Assembly: GCA_021770785.1 (NCBI GenBank)
Contig: JAETQH010000043.1
Span: forward strand, 1 to 35,206
Direction of reading: 5' to 3'
Length of the DNA stretch: 35,206 nucleotides
DNA from: Lachnospiraceae bacterium
GTDB lineage: Bacteria > Bacillota > Clostridia > Lachnospirales > Lachnospiraceae
Shown here: positions 15,302 through 23,759 of the stretch, in pieces
How the letters are laid out: every line of letters starts with the position of its first letter
How positions within the stretch are numbered: position 1 is the stretch's first letter
Made by a program: the position numbers and the translations under genes
Notes under the pieces: model-generated
Database searches by the model: none
What the model was told of the DNA's origin: nothing
Seen by the model: the letters and a program-made list of their open reading frames with translations, nothing else

Positions 15302-16684
15302 TTAAAATACCGTACTAAGCTTCTGGTAAATCTTTTCCGGGCTTTCGTTCGGCGTAATGTCGCCGACAAAGAAAGCTTCGTTTGCTTTTGCCTTCTTAGT
15401 AGCGCCTTCGCCGTAGTATTCCGGGTCGGGTTCGTAGTAGGCGCCTTCTTTAAGGATTTCCTGGGATACCAGCGGGTCAAGATACTGCTGCTGTACAGTT
15501 GCGGCATAAGTAGCGCGGAAAGCGTCGGTATTTGATTTCGCTTTCTTATACTCTTCGCCGAATAATTCCAGATCGTGTACCACATAGTCGATCGTGGAAG
15601 AAACACGAATAGAACCCATTTCTTTTACTTCGCCAGCTTTCGGGGAAGTAAGAGTATTTACAGCTTCGTCGATTTCTACCGTATCGCCTTTTGCTACGAA
15701 GATCAGCGTACCGGACTGTCTCGCCCTTTCTCTTACAGACTTCTTTAAGCGCTTATTTACCGCCTGGTAAGGTACTGTCTCGTCTGTAAGTGTACTGTTA
15801 AGGGCTACAGCTGCTACTCTGGCAGCCACAAAGATAGCCATTTCTGCGGCCGTGTATCCGTCACAGCCGTTACCTACATTGATAACAGGACGATAGTTAA
15901 TTTCCTTCGATTTCGTGTTAGCCGTGTCAATGGCAAAGTCCCATTCTTTCGGGCCACCGGTTACAAAGGAAACGTAGAAACCTTCCTGTCTTACCTCTCT
16001 TACCCATGCGATTACTGTAGTAATAATGCTTTCGTCGGAAATTCCGTCCAAAGAAAAGGCATTAGCTGTTCCGTCTGCTTCGATCTCGTCCAGGAACGCT
16101 GTATAGTTCGTTACGGTAACAGCGTCGCCATTATTTCCGCCTTTGAACTCTACACCAGCGCTTACTTCCGGCAAGGCGTTACCCTTAGTTTTGACCCGGA
16201 TATATTCCGAACTATTAACAGCGGTTACCAGGCTATCTACACTGGATACCAGGAAAGAAGTAAGTTCCACAGCATTTTCTACAAGGCTGATTTTTACAGA
16301 ACCTTCTTCTACACCCTCTTTTACGACAAGTACGAAGGGTCTTGTCGTCGGATAAACAGTTTCAAAAGTCCAGGTACCTACCGTAGCCGTAGCTACCTTT
16401 GCGTCCGCTGTAGCCATACGAAAGCCTAATACTTTTTTCGGTTCTCCTTTTGCTGCGTGTTCGTAAACCTTTCCTACAGAAAGGGAAGAAGACACCGCGT
16501 TATACGTGTCTCTGATCTCTTTAAGGGTACCGGTAACCAGTGCGTTTACAGGCCCCCAGTCAGCGGTAAACGGGTAAGCTACAATACCACGACCGCCACT
16601 TGTGATAGAAGTTGAAATAGCAAGAATAAGGGAATATACACCGCTTAAAACTTTGCTTTCGCCTTCTGTATATAATCCAGCCAT
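15302..16684 (-). CDS. Tail sheath protein (XkdK-like)
   Basis: The protein has 460 residues and forms the contractile outer sheath. Features are an N-terminal GLYTEGESKVLSG leading into ISTSITSGGRGIVAYPFTAD, a central insertion domain, then DFAIDTANTKSKEINYRPVI, DGYTAAEMAIFVAARVA and a C-terminal DITPNESPEKIYQKLS. These match the phage sheath family in length and order. The start follows the previous stop as TAAATG. The presence of a sheath identifies the virion as myovirus-like. Confidence 0.95.
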   Translation of the reverse strand: MAGLYTEGESKVLSGVYSLILAISTSITSGGRGIVAYPFTADWGPVNALVTGTLKEIRDTYNAVSSSLSVGKVYEHAAKGEPKKVLGFRMATADAKVATATVGTWTFETVYPTTRPFVLVVKEGVEEGSVKISLVENAVELTSFLVSSVDSLVTAVNSSEYIRVKTKGNALPEVSAGVEFKGGNNGDAVTVTNYTAFLDEIEADGTANAFSLDGISDESIITTVIAWVREVRQEGFYVSFVTGGPKEWDFAIDTANTKSKEINYRPVINVGNGCDGYTAAEMAIFVAARVAAVALNSTLTDETVPYQAVNKRLKKSVRERARQSGTLIFVAKGDTVEIDEAVNTLTSPKAGEVKEMGSIRVSSTIDYVVHDLELFGEEYKKAKSNTDAFRATYAATVQQQYLDPLVSQEILKEGAYYEPDPEYYGEGATKKAKANEAFFVGDITPNESPEKIYQKLSTVF

Positions 16685-16903
16685 TTACTTTACCCCCTTA
16701 TGTACTGGTTTCTTAAGGAACGCGGCCAAAGCGTCCGCGGCTTCCTTCTTTGTCAGTTCGTCCTTTTTCACACCGTATAAGGCGCCGGTCATTAAAACCG
16801 GTGTAGTACCGAATACGGCAGCCGACGCAATTAAATCTTTTTTGGAAAAAACAGGTTCGGTAACTTTTTCCGCCTGTGTGTTTCCGGTTTCTTTCGTTGC
16901 CAT
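16685..16903 (-). CDS. Small conserved tail-region protein
   Basis: The protein has 72 residues. It is laid out like a small protein often encoded near sheath or tube genes in Firmicutes phages: F-S-K-x-x-L-x-x-S, a short middle, E-A-x-x-x-L-x-x-F-L-K-K-x-V at the end (here FSKKDLIASAAVF and KKEAADALAAFLKKPV). The function of that family is not known to me. The start ATG 16903 has AAAGGAAG nearby and lies 17 bases from the amber stop of the upstream gene. Confidence 0.75.
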   Translation of the reverse strand: MATKETGNTQAEKVTEPVFSKKDLIASAAVFGTTPVLMTGALYGVKKDELTKKEAADALAAFLKKPVHKGVK

Positions 16904-16919
16904 ACTTTTCGCTTCCTTT

Positions 16920-17378
16920 CTACTTTGTCAGTCTCCCATTTAAGGTGTTGTGGATTACTTCTACTTCTGGGTCTTTCGCGTCCCAGCCTTTCCGCTTATA
17001 TGCCACGTCATAAGTAAGCGTAAAGGTTGCGTCCAGACTATCGCCGTTAATAAACTTAGCGACGACGTTTTTTAACCAGCCTATATGCTTTCCATTTTCT
17101 GAAATTTCCAGCACGTTACAGCGGTCTTCCAGATCACTTACAAGCGCTTCCTGGTACCTTACAGCTTCGTCTAACGTGTTCACGTATAAAGTACAGGGCC
17201 ATGTAACGGTCTGTACGTAGGAATAGCGGGTAAGGTGCTTCGCCCGACTTCGCCCCGGAACGTCAAAAAGAACCACGGGGCGGGAAAGGTTTAGGTTCGT
17301 TCCGCGCTTAAAGGAATTAAGCCCAGCTGTAGACTTAAGCCACGTCTGTATAGCTGTAAGTTCTTTTGAATATTCCAT
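16920..17378 (-). CDS. XkdJ-like tail/neck protein
   Basis: The protein has 152 residues. It includes ELTAIQTWLKSTAGLNSF, LSRPVVLFDVPGRSRAKHLT and WPCTLYVNTLDEAVRYQEAL, then a C-terminal beta-rich DATFTLTYDVAYKRKG. By position, between the gp10-like connector and the sheath, it corresponds to XkdJ and to tail terminators or completion proteins. The assignment rests on synteny more than on a motif. It ends in TAG, immediately followed by the ribosome-binding site of the next gene. Confidence 0.75.
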   Translation of the reverse strand: MEYSKELTAIQTWLKSTAGLNSFKRGTNLNLSRPVVLFDVPGRSRAKHLTRYSYVQTVTWPCTLYVNTLDEAVRYQEALVSDLEDRCNVLEISENGKHIGWLKNVVAKFINGDSLDATFTLTYDVAYKRKGWDAKDPEVEVIHNTLNGRLTK

Positions 17379-17390
17379 TCTACCACCCCA

Positions 17391-17909
17391 CTAAAAAAGC
17401 GCCTTAAATAGGCGCTCTATTTCTGCTTTTGCAATCTTTTTTACGTCTTCCTGTGTATCTGGAAGTGATTTTTCAAACATATGTTGACCGGGAACAAATC
17501 TACCGGAAAGCTTCATTCCGGTCTTAGCCCCTGGGTTATAACTAAAATTACTTCCAGACCCAGAACCGGGGACCCATAAAGAAGGCTTCCTTCCAGTAGC
17601 CTTACTTACACGATTAGACTGGTTATAGCCTTCTTCCATAGGAACCGCGTAGGGACAATTTGACCCATATCTTACTACCGCGTGACCACCGCCCGATTGT
17701 ACGTCAAAAATGTTTTCTGTTCCGCCTACGGTGTAACTTTGTGCAAGTCTTCCAGATCGGCTATGAATATTCGACGCTACATTTTCCAGACCAGCTATAC
17801 CGGACTGTCTGGCTATACGGTCTTCCATATCGTCTACAGCTGGTGTAGAACCCTTCGCACCACTGATAAACCTATCTATACCGCCGTCTAACGTGATTTT
17901 TACAATCAT
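17391..17909 (-). CDS. Head-tail joining/minor capsid protein (HK97 gp10/XkdI-like)
   Basis: The protein has 172 residues. It contains SNIHSRSGRLAQSYTVGG, VRYGSNCPYAVPMEEG and GQHMFEKSLPDTQED, consistent with the HK97-gp10-like neck protein family (a G-x-L-x-x-S strand, a Y-A-x-x-x-E-x-G core, and a C-terminal P-F/M-x-x-x-x-x-x-x helix). Such proteins help join the head to the tail. The start ATG 17909 overlaps the previous stop as ATGA. It ends in TAG. Confidence 0.8.
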   Translation of the reverse strand: MIVKITLDGGIDRFISGAKGSTPAVDDMEDRIARQSGIAGLENVASNIHSRSGRLAQSYTVGGTENIFDVQSGGGHAVVRYGSNCPYAVPMEEGYNQSNRVSKATGRKPSLWVPGSGSGSNFSYNPGAKTGMKLSGRFVPGQHMFEKSLPDTQEDVKKIAKAEIERLFKALF

Positions 17910-18304
17910 AAAAACTTTACACCCCTGTCTGTCTTACTGGTCTGGTCCTCAAAGGCGTTCTTATACGCTCTAAGCATTTCCCTTACAGTAGCAAACTGAT
18001 CTAAAGATTTATACTGTGTAGCGGTCTTCGTGGCACCGGTCGGCGGGGCTACCTCTGTGATATTACCCGTATCCTGGTTTATCTGCATAGTTTCCCCGCG
18101 TGCCATCACTTCAAAACACAGCGCTACAGCTGTTTTAAGTCCCGGACGGTCAGAAGGTTCCCCAGGAAGCATAGGCGGCACACCGCCGATATACCCGACA
18201 CACCAGGTATTAGCCCTGGAAAGATAAAGGTCTACGTCGGCGTCCGGTATTGGATTTCCGCGCGTATAATATTTTTCCAGAAGTTCTTTTTTATCCAGCA
18301 GCAT
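17906..18304 (-). CDS. Head-tail connector protein (XkdH/gp6-like adaptor)
   Basis: The protein has 132 mostly helical residues. LLDKKELLEKYYTRGNPIPD and DADVDLYLSRANTWCVGYIG at the start, then KTAVALCFEVMARGE and REMLRAYKNAFEDQTS, resemble the helical connector adaptors that dock under the portal. It lies between the capsid genes and the gp10-like gene, as in PBSX. The start ATG 18304 has AAGGGGG upstream, and the stop is coupled to the next gene (ATGA). Confidence 0.75.
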   Translation of the reverse strand: MLLDKKELLEKYYTRGNPIPDADVDLYLSRANTWCVGYIGGVPPMLPGEPSDRPGLKTAVALCFEVMARGETMQINQDTGNITEVAPPTGATKTATQYKSLDQFATVREMLRAYKNAFEDQTSKTDRGVKFL

Positions 18305-18315
18305 ACCGTACCCCC

Positions 18316-18612
18316 TTATTCTGACTTTTTACCTCTTGTGGCCTTCTTAGGTCCTGGCTGTTCTTCCGCCGGTTCTTCTGCGGGTTCTTCCACGGGTTCG
18401 TCTGCCGGAAATTCCAGCGGTTCTTCTGCGGGTTCTTCCACGGGTTCGTCTGCCGGAAATTCCAGCGGTTCTTCTGCGGGTTCGTCTACAGCTTCCACAA
18501 GACCGTACTTAATAAGACGGTCTGCTTCTTCTTTTGACATATCAAGGGTTACGCCTACGTCAAGAACTGCCTTTTCCAGGGTTACACCTTCTTTAAGGAT
18601 TTTTACTTTCAT
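18316..18612 (-). CDS. Small acidic head-region protein with tandem Pro/Glu repeats
   Basis: The protein has 98 residues. The first about 45 (MKVKILKEGVTLEKAVLDVG, DMSKEEADRLIKYGLVEAVD) resemble small phage proteins found beside major capsid genes (DUF7210-like in appearance). The rest is two copies of EEPLEFPADEPVEEPA-type repeat and a Lys/Arg tail. The repeats are exact at the DNA level. I infer a flexible tail on a head or connector protein. The start ATG 18612 follows GGGGG with seven bases between. Confidence 0.75.
   Translation of the reverse strand: MKVKILKEGVTLEKAVLDVGVTLDMSKEEADRLIKYGLVEAVDEPAEEPLEFPADEPVEEPAEEPLEFPADEPVEEPAEEPAEEQPGPKKATRGKKSE
18371..18483. repeat. 48-bp perfect tandem repeat inside the acidic head-region gene
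   Basis: Units 18371-18418 and 18419-18466 are identical over 48 bp, followed by 17 bp of a third unit (18467-18483). The period is 16 codons, so copy-number change keeps the frame. Exact identity including third positions indicates recent slippage or unequal recombination. Confidence 0.9.
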
Positions 18613-18624
18613 GCCATAACCCCC

Positions 18625-19638
18625 TTATCGTACCGTACAGATTTTAATAAGTTCCGGGTACATAATCTTCGGGAAGCCAGCCGCTACGACTTCTACGACC
18701 TCACGAAGCGGTCTTTCCATGGTAAAGGTACGGGCAAAAATACCAGGTTCCATATTATTTTCATATGTCGGACCCATCTGTACGTTACCGATCTTAGCAC
18801 CTTCCATAAGGAATACACCTTTGTTACTGTCCAGAAGACGGGCTGTAGTTCTCTTTCCGGCGTTGTTCGGATCACGGTAGGTAACCTTTGCGTCGAAAGA
18901 CTCCATCGGCGGAAGTTCACGACCACGAAGGAAGTCGTTAAGTTCCTGTAAGGTCAGAAGCTTATCACTGTAGCCAGTAATAGCCTTTCTGATAGCCGGG
19001 TCATTCAGAACGATACGGATATTTTCAATACCGGTAATAAATACGTCCGGTGTATATCCGCTGTCGTTTCCGTCGATATAATCCTGTACCCATCTTTCGT
19101 AGTTATCCAGGATAGTAGCACCTTCGGAACCCCAGGCTTTTACAGCTGTAACTTTGTTCTTTTCCGGTACGCCGAAGTCTACGCCCAGCTTAATACCAGA
19201 CTTATCGTAGATCATGGCACCGTTACCAAGCGCCTGCCAGCGAAGCCATTCTACACGGGCGTCGATGTTAGACTTAAGCTGTGCTGTCTTTTTAAGAACC
19301 TGCTGCACAGCCATTTTACGGCGTCCTTCGTTTCCCTTATCAGACATAGCAGCAAGTTCCTTCTTCGTCAGAATATAGGACTGTCCCATATCTGCGATAG
19401 AACCGCTTACACGTCTTACCGGGTCACGGTCTGTTAAAGGCAGTTCCGCCCCAGCGTCTACCAGGTCGGCCATATCTGCCTGTCTTTCGATTACTGTTTC
19501 GTTCCATTCCATATCATAGGTATTTTCAGAAGGAAGGAAACGGCTACCGATATACCCGGTTTCCACAGGAACTTCCCGGATAGTTTCGGTAAATAACGGA
19601 TTTTCAAAAAATTCACTTAAATTTGCTAATCCAGCCAT
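18625..19638 (-). CDS. Major capsid protein (capsid E family)
   Basis: The protein has 337 residues and is the HK97-fold shell subunit of the lambda-gpE-like group. The N-terminus AGLANLSEFFENPLFTETIR, then ETGYIGSRFLPSENTYDMEW, a D-x-x-P-V-R-R/G-S-I-A-D-M-G-Q-S-Y loop region near 75-90 and RARTFTMERPLR-like text near the end (EPGIFARTFTMERPLREVVE) match this family. It follows the decoration and scaffold genes. The start ATG 19638 has AAAGGGG upstream. It ends in TAA. Confidence 0.93.
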   Translation of the reverse strand: MAGLANLSEFFENPLFTETIREVPVETGYIGSRFLPSENTYDMEWNETVIERQADMADLVDAGAELPLTDRDPVRRVSGSIADMGQSYILTKKELAAMSDKGNEGRRKMAVQQVLKKTAQLKSNIDARVEWLRWQALGNGAMIYDKSGIKLGVDFGVPEKNKVTAVKAWGSEGATILDNYERWVQDYIDGNDSGYTPDVFITGIENIRIVLNDPAIRKAITGYSDKLLTLQELNDFLRGRELPPMESFDAKVTYRDPNNAGKRTTARLLDSNKGVFLMEGAKIGNVQMGPTYENNMEPGIFARTFTMERPLREVVEVVAAGFPKIMYPELIKICTVR

Positions 19639-19656
19639 TTTTATTTATCCCCTTTC

Positions 19657-20031
19657 TTACACAAATCTAATGGCGGCGCCTACAGCTGTTTTAAATGCTG
19701 CTGTTACGCCTACCAGCATACTTTCATACACGGAACCGTGTACAAGAACCTGTCCGGCTGTAACGTCCGGGTTAGTCCCTTTGTCGTCCACAGTGAACTT
19801 AATACTTTCGTCCAGGATAACGGGGTCAGTAAGTCCGGCGTCCTTCCACGGTTCGTACTTACCGGCTTCGTTTTTACCAAGACAAGTACCTTCTTCTACA
19901 TAGCCGCCAACGTCGAATTTAGAACCGTCCAGCGTAATACCATTTACGACGTATGCGTAATGTGCGCTGGCCTTAATTTCTTTAGCGGCTACGTAGGATT
20001 TTCTTCTGATCGTTACGTCATTGTTCTGCAT
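19657..20031 (-). CDS. Head decoration/stabilisation protein
   Basis: The protein has 124 residues, beta-rich, with SAHYAYVVNGITLDGSKFD, YVEEGTCLGKNEAGKYEPW and DVTAGQVLVHGSVYESMLVG. Size, composition and location between scaffold and major capsid fit a lambda-gpD-like decoration protein that caps the shell after expansion. No catalytic motif is seen. The start ATG 20031 has AAAGGTAGG upstream. Confidence 0.78.
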   Translation of the reverse strand: MQNNDVTIRRKSYVAAKEIKASAHYAYVVNGITLDGSKFDVGGYVEEGTCLGKNEAGKYEPWKDAGLTDPVILDESIKFTVDDKGTNPDVTAGQVLVHGSVYESMLVGVTAAFKTAVGAAIRFV

Positions 20032-20048
20032 AACAAGAACCTACCTTT

Positions 20049-20819
20049 CTACTTTTTGTCGTCTTTCTTAATACCAAGCATTTCCAAAGCTTCCGCCTTT
20101 TTTGCTTCCAGTTCAGCGTCTTTAGTACCACCAGCGCCGCCCGGACCCTTTCCGCGGAAACCGCCGCCAGAACCACCAGCGCCGCCTTCGCCGCCGTCGT
20201 CCCCTGCGGACTTAAATAAGTTCGGTTCGGCGTCATGTACTTTACGGATAGCGCGGGCCACGCTCTTAGCGTCCGCTGTTCCGTTTTCTTCGTCGAACTC
20301 GATACTATCCAGATAGTCGGTACTGATCGCCCTTACTACCTGTGCGGGATTTACAGGATTATACTTACCGGCTTCCTTAAGAACGGCGTTTTCGATAATC
20401 AGCTTCTTACACTGTGCTGTAAGATCGTCTACCCTTGCTGCCTTCGTCTTAAGGTTAGCCAGTTCCGTTTCGTCAATGGAAGAACCGCTTCCGCCTTCCC
20501 CACCGTCTTTTCCAGAAGAACCGTTTTTAATGGTTTCGGCCACTTTACTAAGTAACGTCTTATCGTCCGCTTCGATCGTTACCCCAGCGTCTTTAAGGGC
20601 TTTACGGACCATTTTTACAGCTTTCTTTGCTACGGTGCTGTCTACGTCGGCCTGGCTGTACTTCGGTCTTTCATAGTCCGGGTCATACTCTAACGCGTCG
20701 TCGTATGCGTCCTGGTCTAAAATCTCTTCTTCCAGCAGCTTTTTACATTCTGCTTCGTACTGGGCCTTAGTAAGTTCCCCCTTTAAGTAACGTTCCTGTA
20801 ATTTTCTAAGTTTTCCCAT
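20049..20819 (-). CDS. Capsid scaffold protein (GP20-like)
   Basis: The protein has 256 residues. It starts with a helical KLRKLQERYLKGELTKAQYE, contains a Gly/Ser-rich linker near 100-115, a coiled-coil segment (LANLKTKAARVDDLTAQCKK) and a Gly-rich stretch near 215-235, and ends in a Lys-rich tail. This is the usual build of Firmicutes scaffold proteins that guide procapsid assembly. The start ATG 20819 has AAAGGAG nine bases upstream. The gene is preceded by a terminator and an unusual leader. It ends in TAG. Confidence 0.85.
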   Translation of the reverse strand: MGKLRKLQERYLKGELTKAQYEAECKKLLEEEILDQDAYDDALEYDPDYERPKYSQADVDSTVAKKAVKMVRKALKDAGVTIEADDKTLLSKVAETIKNGSSGKDGGEGGSGSSIDETELANLKTKAARVDDLTAQCKKLIIENAVLKEAGKYNPVNPAQVVRAISTDYLDSIEFDEENGTADAKSVARAIRKVHDAEPNLFKSAGDDGGEGGAGGSGGGFRGKGPGGAGGTKDAELEAKKAEALEMLGIKKDDKK

Positions 20820-20825
20820 CTTTAA

Positions 20826-20912
20826 AACTCCTTTCCGTATTAAGCCCGTCGGCTATCTTCCAGCGTTCCGCGCTGTCGGGTTCCACGGCCAGTATTAAAC
20901 GCCCTGGCTATG
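20826..20912 (-). promoter_or_regulatory. Candidate structured leader upstream of the scaffold/capsid genes
   Basis: This is untranslated DNA between a terminator and the scaffold start. On the transcribed strand three short hairpins follow one another: GCCAG/CTGGC (20908-20888), CAGCG/CGCTG (20875-20861) and AGCC/GGCT with loop GACG (20854-20843). The ribosome-binding site AAAGGAG follows. A cis-acting translation or transcript-start element is possible; this is inference. Confidence 0.4.
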
Positions 20913-20922
20913 TTACGGCAAT

Positions 20923-20948
20923 AAAAAGACACGCCTTACAAGCGTGTC
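20923..20948 (-). terminator. Intrinsic terminator after the MuF-type gene
   Basis: On the minus strand a perfect 7-bp stem, GACACGC (20948-20942) with GCGTGTC (20934-20928) and a seven-base loop, is followed by TTTTT. It lies 50 bp past the MuF stop and separates packaging genes from capsid genes. Confidence 0.8.
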
Positions 20949-20998
20949 GTATCCGCGGAAACCGCCGCGTCGGTATTATAAAAGCGACTGCCTTATAA

Positions 20999-22102
20999 TC
21001 AATTATGAATGTCAAGACCTAAAGGAACGGTAATTATCTGACCATTAAAACGCTTTCTTTCCACCTGTTTTCTAAGGTCTTCCATGGTTTCCCCTGGTCT
21101 TAAATATTTTTTCGGGTTATCGGCGTTTACCATATCTTTGACAGAAGGTAAGCCCACTTCCTTCGCGTATTCGTCATAGCTTGCCGCCTTTGTGTAGTAC
21201 AGTTCGTCGTTTTTATCAAAAGCGGCCTTCTGCCTGTTCTTAATACCAAGACCGGAAAGAATGGCTACCCACCTACAGCGACAATGCGGGTGGTTCGGTA
21301 TCCGGCGTCCGGGTAACCCAGGGTTCATAGGCGTATCATAGTCCAGATCATACGGGTACTTCTTACTGTAGTCTGCGTCAGCAGCACAATAAGCGGAAGT
21401 CTTACTGTCAAAAGTCGCGTCCCGGTATTTTCCTTCCACTATGTCGGCGTTTTCCATAAGGGAATACGACGTACCCAAAGCGTTCGCCCTTGTCATTTCT
21501 GTACGGATAATACGACTTCCACGGTAGTAGCTTTCGTCTATCCGCTTAGAAAGTTCTTTAGCAGCGTCGCTGTACTGCATTTTCCGCGTAACCAGTTCTT
21601 TTACGGTTTTTTCCGCCTGTTCCGCCACCAGGTCTACGCTTTTTCGTATCCTTTTGCTGTAGGTAGCCCCATCTGGAAGCCATGGATTAGCAATAACACC
21701 AAGTACACCCGACTTTGTAAGGTTCGGTACGGTAACCGCACATCTGGCAGCCTGTTCCAGGATATACGCCGTAGTGTTCGCACCGTAGAAAACCGTACCA
21801 CAGATAACGGAAGTAGCAAACGGCTGTAGCTTCGCATTTAGTAGATTAAGTTCCGGTATGATCTTCGTAAGATATTCTTCCTGTATCTTTTTCGCCCACC
21901 GTCTGGTAGGTATGAAGTCCGGGTTCTGTTCGTCTACGTACTTTTTCGCGACGTATTCCAGGTGTCTTACAGCCATTTCCTGTAACTGGCCGTAAGCCGG
22001 TGCCATTTCAAGAATACGATCATCTATATACGTGTCCAGAAGCGACGTATAGTAGTCTACGTATTCTTCATAATGCTTTTGGGCTTCACTTATCCACGAC
22101 AT
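20999..22102 (-). CDS. Head morphogenesis protein (Mu F/SPP1 gp7-like)
   Basis: The protein has 367 residues. The MuF domain is clear at about 200-305: IIRTEMTRANALGTSYSLME, then SAYCAADADYSKKYP and the closing RIPNHPHCRCRW. These minor head proteins enter the procapsid with the portal. It lies directly after the SPP1-type portal gene with 10 bases between, the classic order. The N-terminal 200 residues are helical. The start ATG 22102 has AGGGGG upstream, and a terminator follows its TGA. Confidence 0.92.
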   Translation of the reverse strand: MSWISEAQKHYEEYVDYYTSLLDTYIDDRILEMAPAYGQLQEMAVRHLEYVAKKYVDEQNPDFIPTRRWAKKIQEEYLTKIIPELNLLNAKLQPFATSVICGTVFYGANTTAYILEQAARCAVTVPNLTKSGVLGVIANPWLPDGATYSKRIRKSVDLVAEQAEKTVKELVTRKMQYSDAAKELSKRIDESYYRGSRIIRTEMTRANALGTSYSLMENADIVEGKYRDATFDSKTSAYCAADADYSKKYPYDLDYDTPMNPGLPGRRIPNHPHCRCRWVAILSGLGIKNRQKAAFDKNDELYYTKAASYDEYAKEVGLPSVKDMVNADNPKKYLRPGETMEDLRKQVERKRFNGQIITVPLGLDIHN

Positions 22103-22112
22103 AGGTTACCCC

Positions 22113-23744
22113 CTATTCTACCGGCTGTGTGATCGTGGAACCAGTAGCGCTGTTCTGCTGGCTGTCCGGGTTAGTCGGGTCGCCGCCGGTATCGCCCAGG
22201 TTATCAGCACCATAACCGATAGCTGTAAGGCTGTTCGTAAGACTGTTTTTACTGTCTTCTTCCTTCTGGGCTTTCATTTCTTCAAGTGCCTTTTGTGGGT
22301 CGTCGATAAACCACAGAAGTTCATAAAGATAGCTGTCTGGTACAATGTCCGCAAGTTCAGCCACAATATCCGCGATTTCCTTGTTATTTTGCGGAAGGTT
22401 ACGGCTAATCGTAACGTCTAACCATTCCGCCTGGTACAAGTCGTCCCTGGCTTCGATCAGTTCCGGCGTGGTAATGGTTTCATAAACGCCAGAAGTAACG
22501 CCGTCTGCATACAGCTTTTGTACATTCAGAAGGTCCGTAAGGATAGAAAAGAAGCTTCTAAACGCCTGTATAAGAAGTGGCTCCTTTTTACCAGCCTTAA
22601 TATCAAGCCCGGCGTATTTCATTTTGATTTCTGTAGCTGTGGCCCCGTTTAACTCTGCCAGACGCGGCGTGTTTGTCGTGTCCAGTACGTCGTTCTTCAT
22701 ACGGGTAAGTCCGTTTTCTACCGCGTTATCTTCCTGGGACTGGGCTATAAAGCTTGCTTTACTTTCCTTGTCCTTAAGTGCCAGGGCGCGGGCTTTCCGC
22801 ATTTTTAGAACTTCGTTTTCGTCTACATCTACACCAGTTAGACATAGATACTGGTCCTGTAGGTACTCCATAAGGTTAGCCTTGTCGCTTAACCCGTGGC
22901 AATAAGCTACAGCCAACGGAAGGACACCATACGCCAGATCAGACTTACCATAGCCCTTAATACGTTCTTCGTATTTTGCCGGTAGCTGGTTCTGGCAGAC
23001 TACTACCGGGATACGACCGGCCTTATGTTCTATCGGGTTACCGGTCTTCGACTCTTCTTCGTCAAGGTGTAGGCTTTCCATGCTGTCACCGGTGTAGTAA
23101 GTAACATACCGATCGTCGTAAACCTCTAACCTGGTCTTCGTTACTTCGCTTCCATTCTGCCATACACCCACTTCATAACGACGAAAAAGAAGCCTTAAAC
23201 GCTTCCTTCCGTCGTAGACCGGTATAATTTCCTGTATCGGGTATTCGCTGTAATCAATATTACCCCTTTCGTCCACCCAAACAATAATAGAACCGAAGCC
23301 GCCTATACACATATCGCGTAACAGGTTGGAAAATTCCCCCTGTGCCTTGTCCTTAAGCAGCTTCATAACCTTTTTTCGGTATTCCGTGATTATCTCACGT
23401 TCTTCTGTTTCTTCGTCGTCCTGGTCTGGGTCTTCCACCGTATAGATAGGGGATTTACCCAGCATATAGTCCACAAGCGTATCTACGATAATTTGAACGT
23501 AGTTAGAAATAAGCTTGTTTTCTGTACCGCCGTCCCTGGCCTTGTCCCGCTGTGCGATTTCGTCAAGTTCCCCGTCATAGGCTGCCTGGTACATATCTAC
23601 AGCATTATCTTTAATCCAGCTATCGTGTTTCGCTACGATATTTGCGACCCACGCCGAATTATCTTTAATCCAGCGTTCCGCCGTTGTCTGGTTCACGTTC
23701 TGCATTTCCGCTAACGTCTGTGGAATAAACGAAGATACCGCCAT
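22113..23744 (-). CDS. Portal protein (SPP1 gp6-like)
   Basis: The protein has 543 residues and forms the dodecameric DNA entry/exit ring. Family features are VDTLVDYMLGKSPIYTVED early, FGSIIVWVDERGNIDYSEYP and IPVYDGRKRLRLLFRRYE in the middle, LSDKANLMEYLQDQYLCLTG, and ATATEIKMKYAGLDIKAGKK near 410. The acidic and Asn/Gly-rich C-terminus is probably disordered. It sits between the large terminase and MuF genes. It ends in TAG. Confidence 0.94.
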   Translation of the reverse strand: MAVSSFIPQTLAEMQNVNQTTAERWIKDNSAWVANIVAKHDSWIKDNAVDMYQAAYDGELDEIAQRDKARDGGTENKLISNYVQIIVDTLVDYMLGKSPIYTVEDPDQDDEETEEREIITEYRKKVMKLLKDKAQGEFSNLLRDMCIGGFGSIIVWVDERGNIDYSEYPIQEIIPVYDGRKRLRLLFRRYEVGVWQNGSEVTKTRLEVYDDRYVTYYTGDSMESLHLDEEESKTGNPIEHKAGRIPVVVCQNQLPAKYEERIKGYGKSDLAYGVLPLAVAYCHGLSDKANLMEYLQDQYLCLTGVDVDENEVLKMRKARALALKDKESKASFIAQSQEDNAVENGLTRMKNDVLDTTNTPRLAELNGATATEIKMKYAGLDIKAGKKEPLLIQAFRSFFSILTDLLNVQKLYADGVTSGVYETITTPELIEARDDLYQAEWLDVTISRNLPQNNKEIADIVAELADIVPDSYLYELLWFIDDPQKALEEMKAQKEEDSKNSLTNSLTAIGYGADNLGDTGGDPTNPDSQQNSATGSTITQPVE

Positions 23745-23759
23745 GCTATTACCCCCTTT

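Noticed and set aside
15277..15606. Minus-strand frame of 109 codons overlapping the sheath gene end
   Set aside because: It lies out of frame within the sheath gene 3' end, and its composition is that of a frame-shifted shadow.
20826..20908. Short GTG-started frame through the leader of the scaffold gene
   Set aside because: It has no ribosome-binding site, runs over the scaffold start, and the three hairpins explain the segment at least as well.
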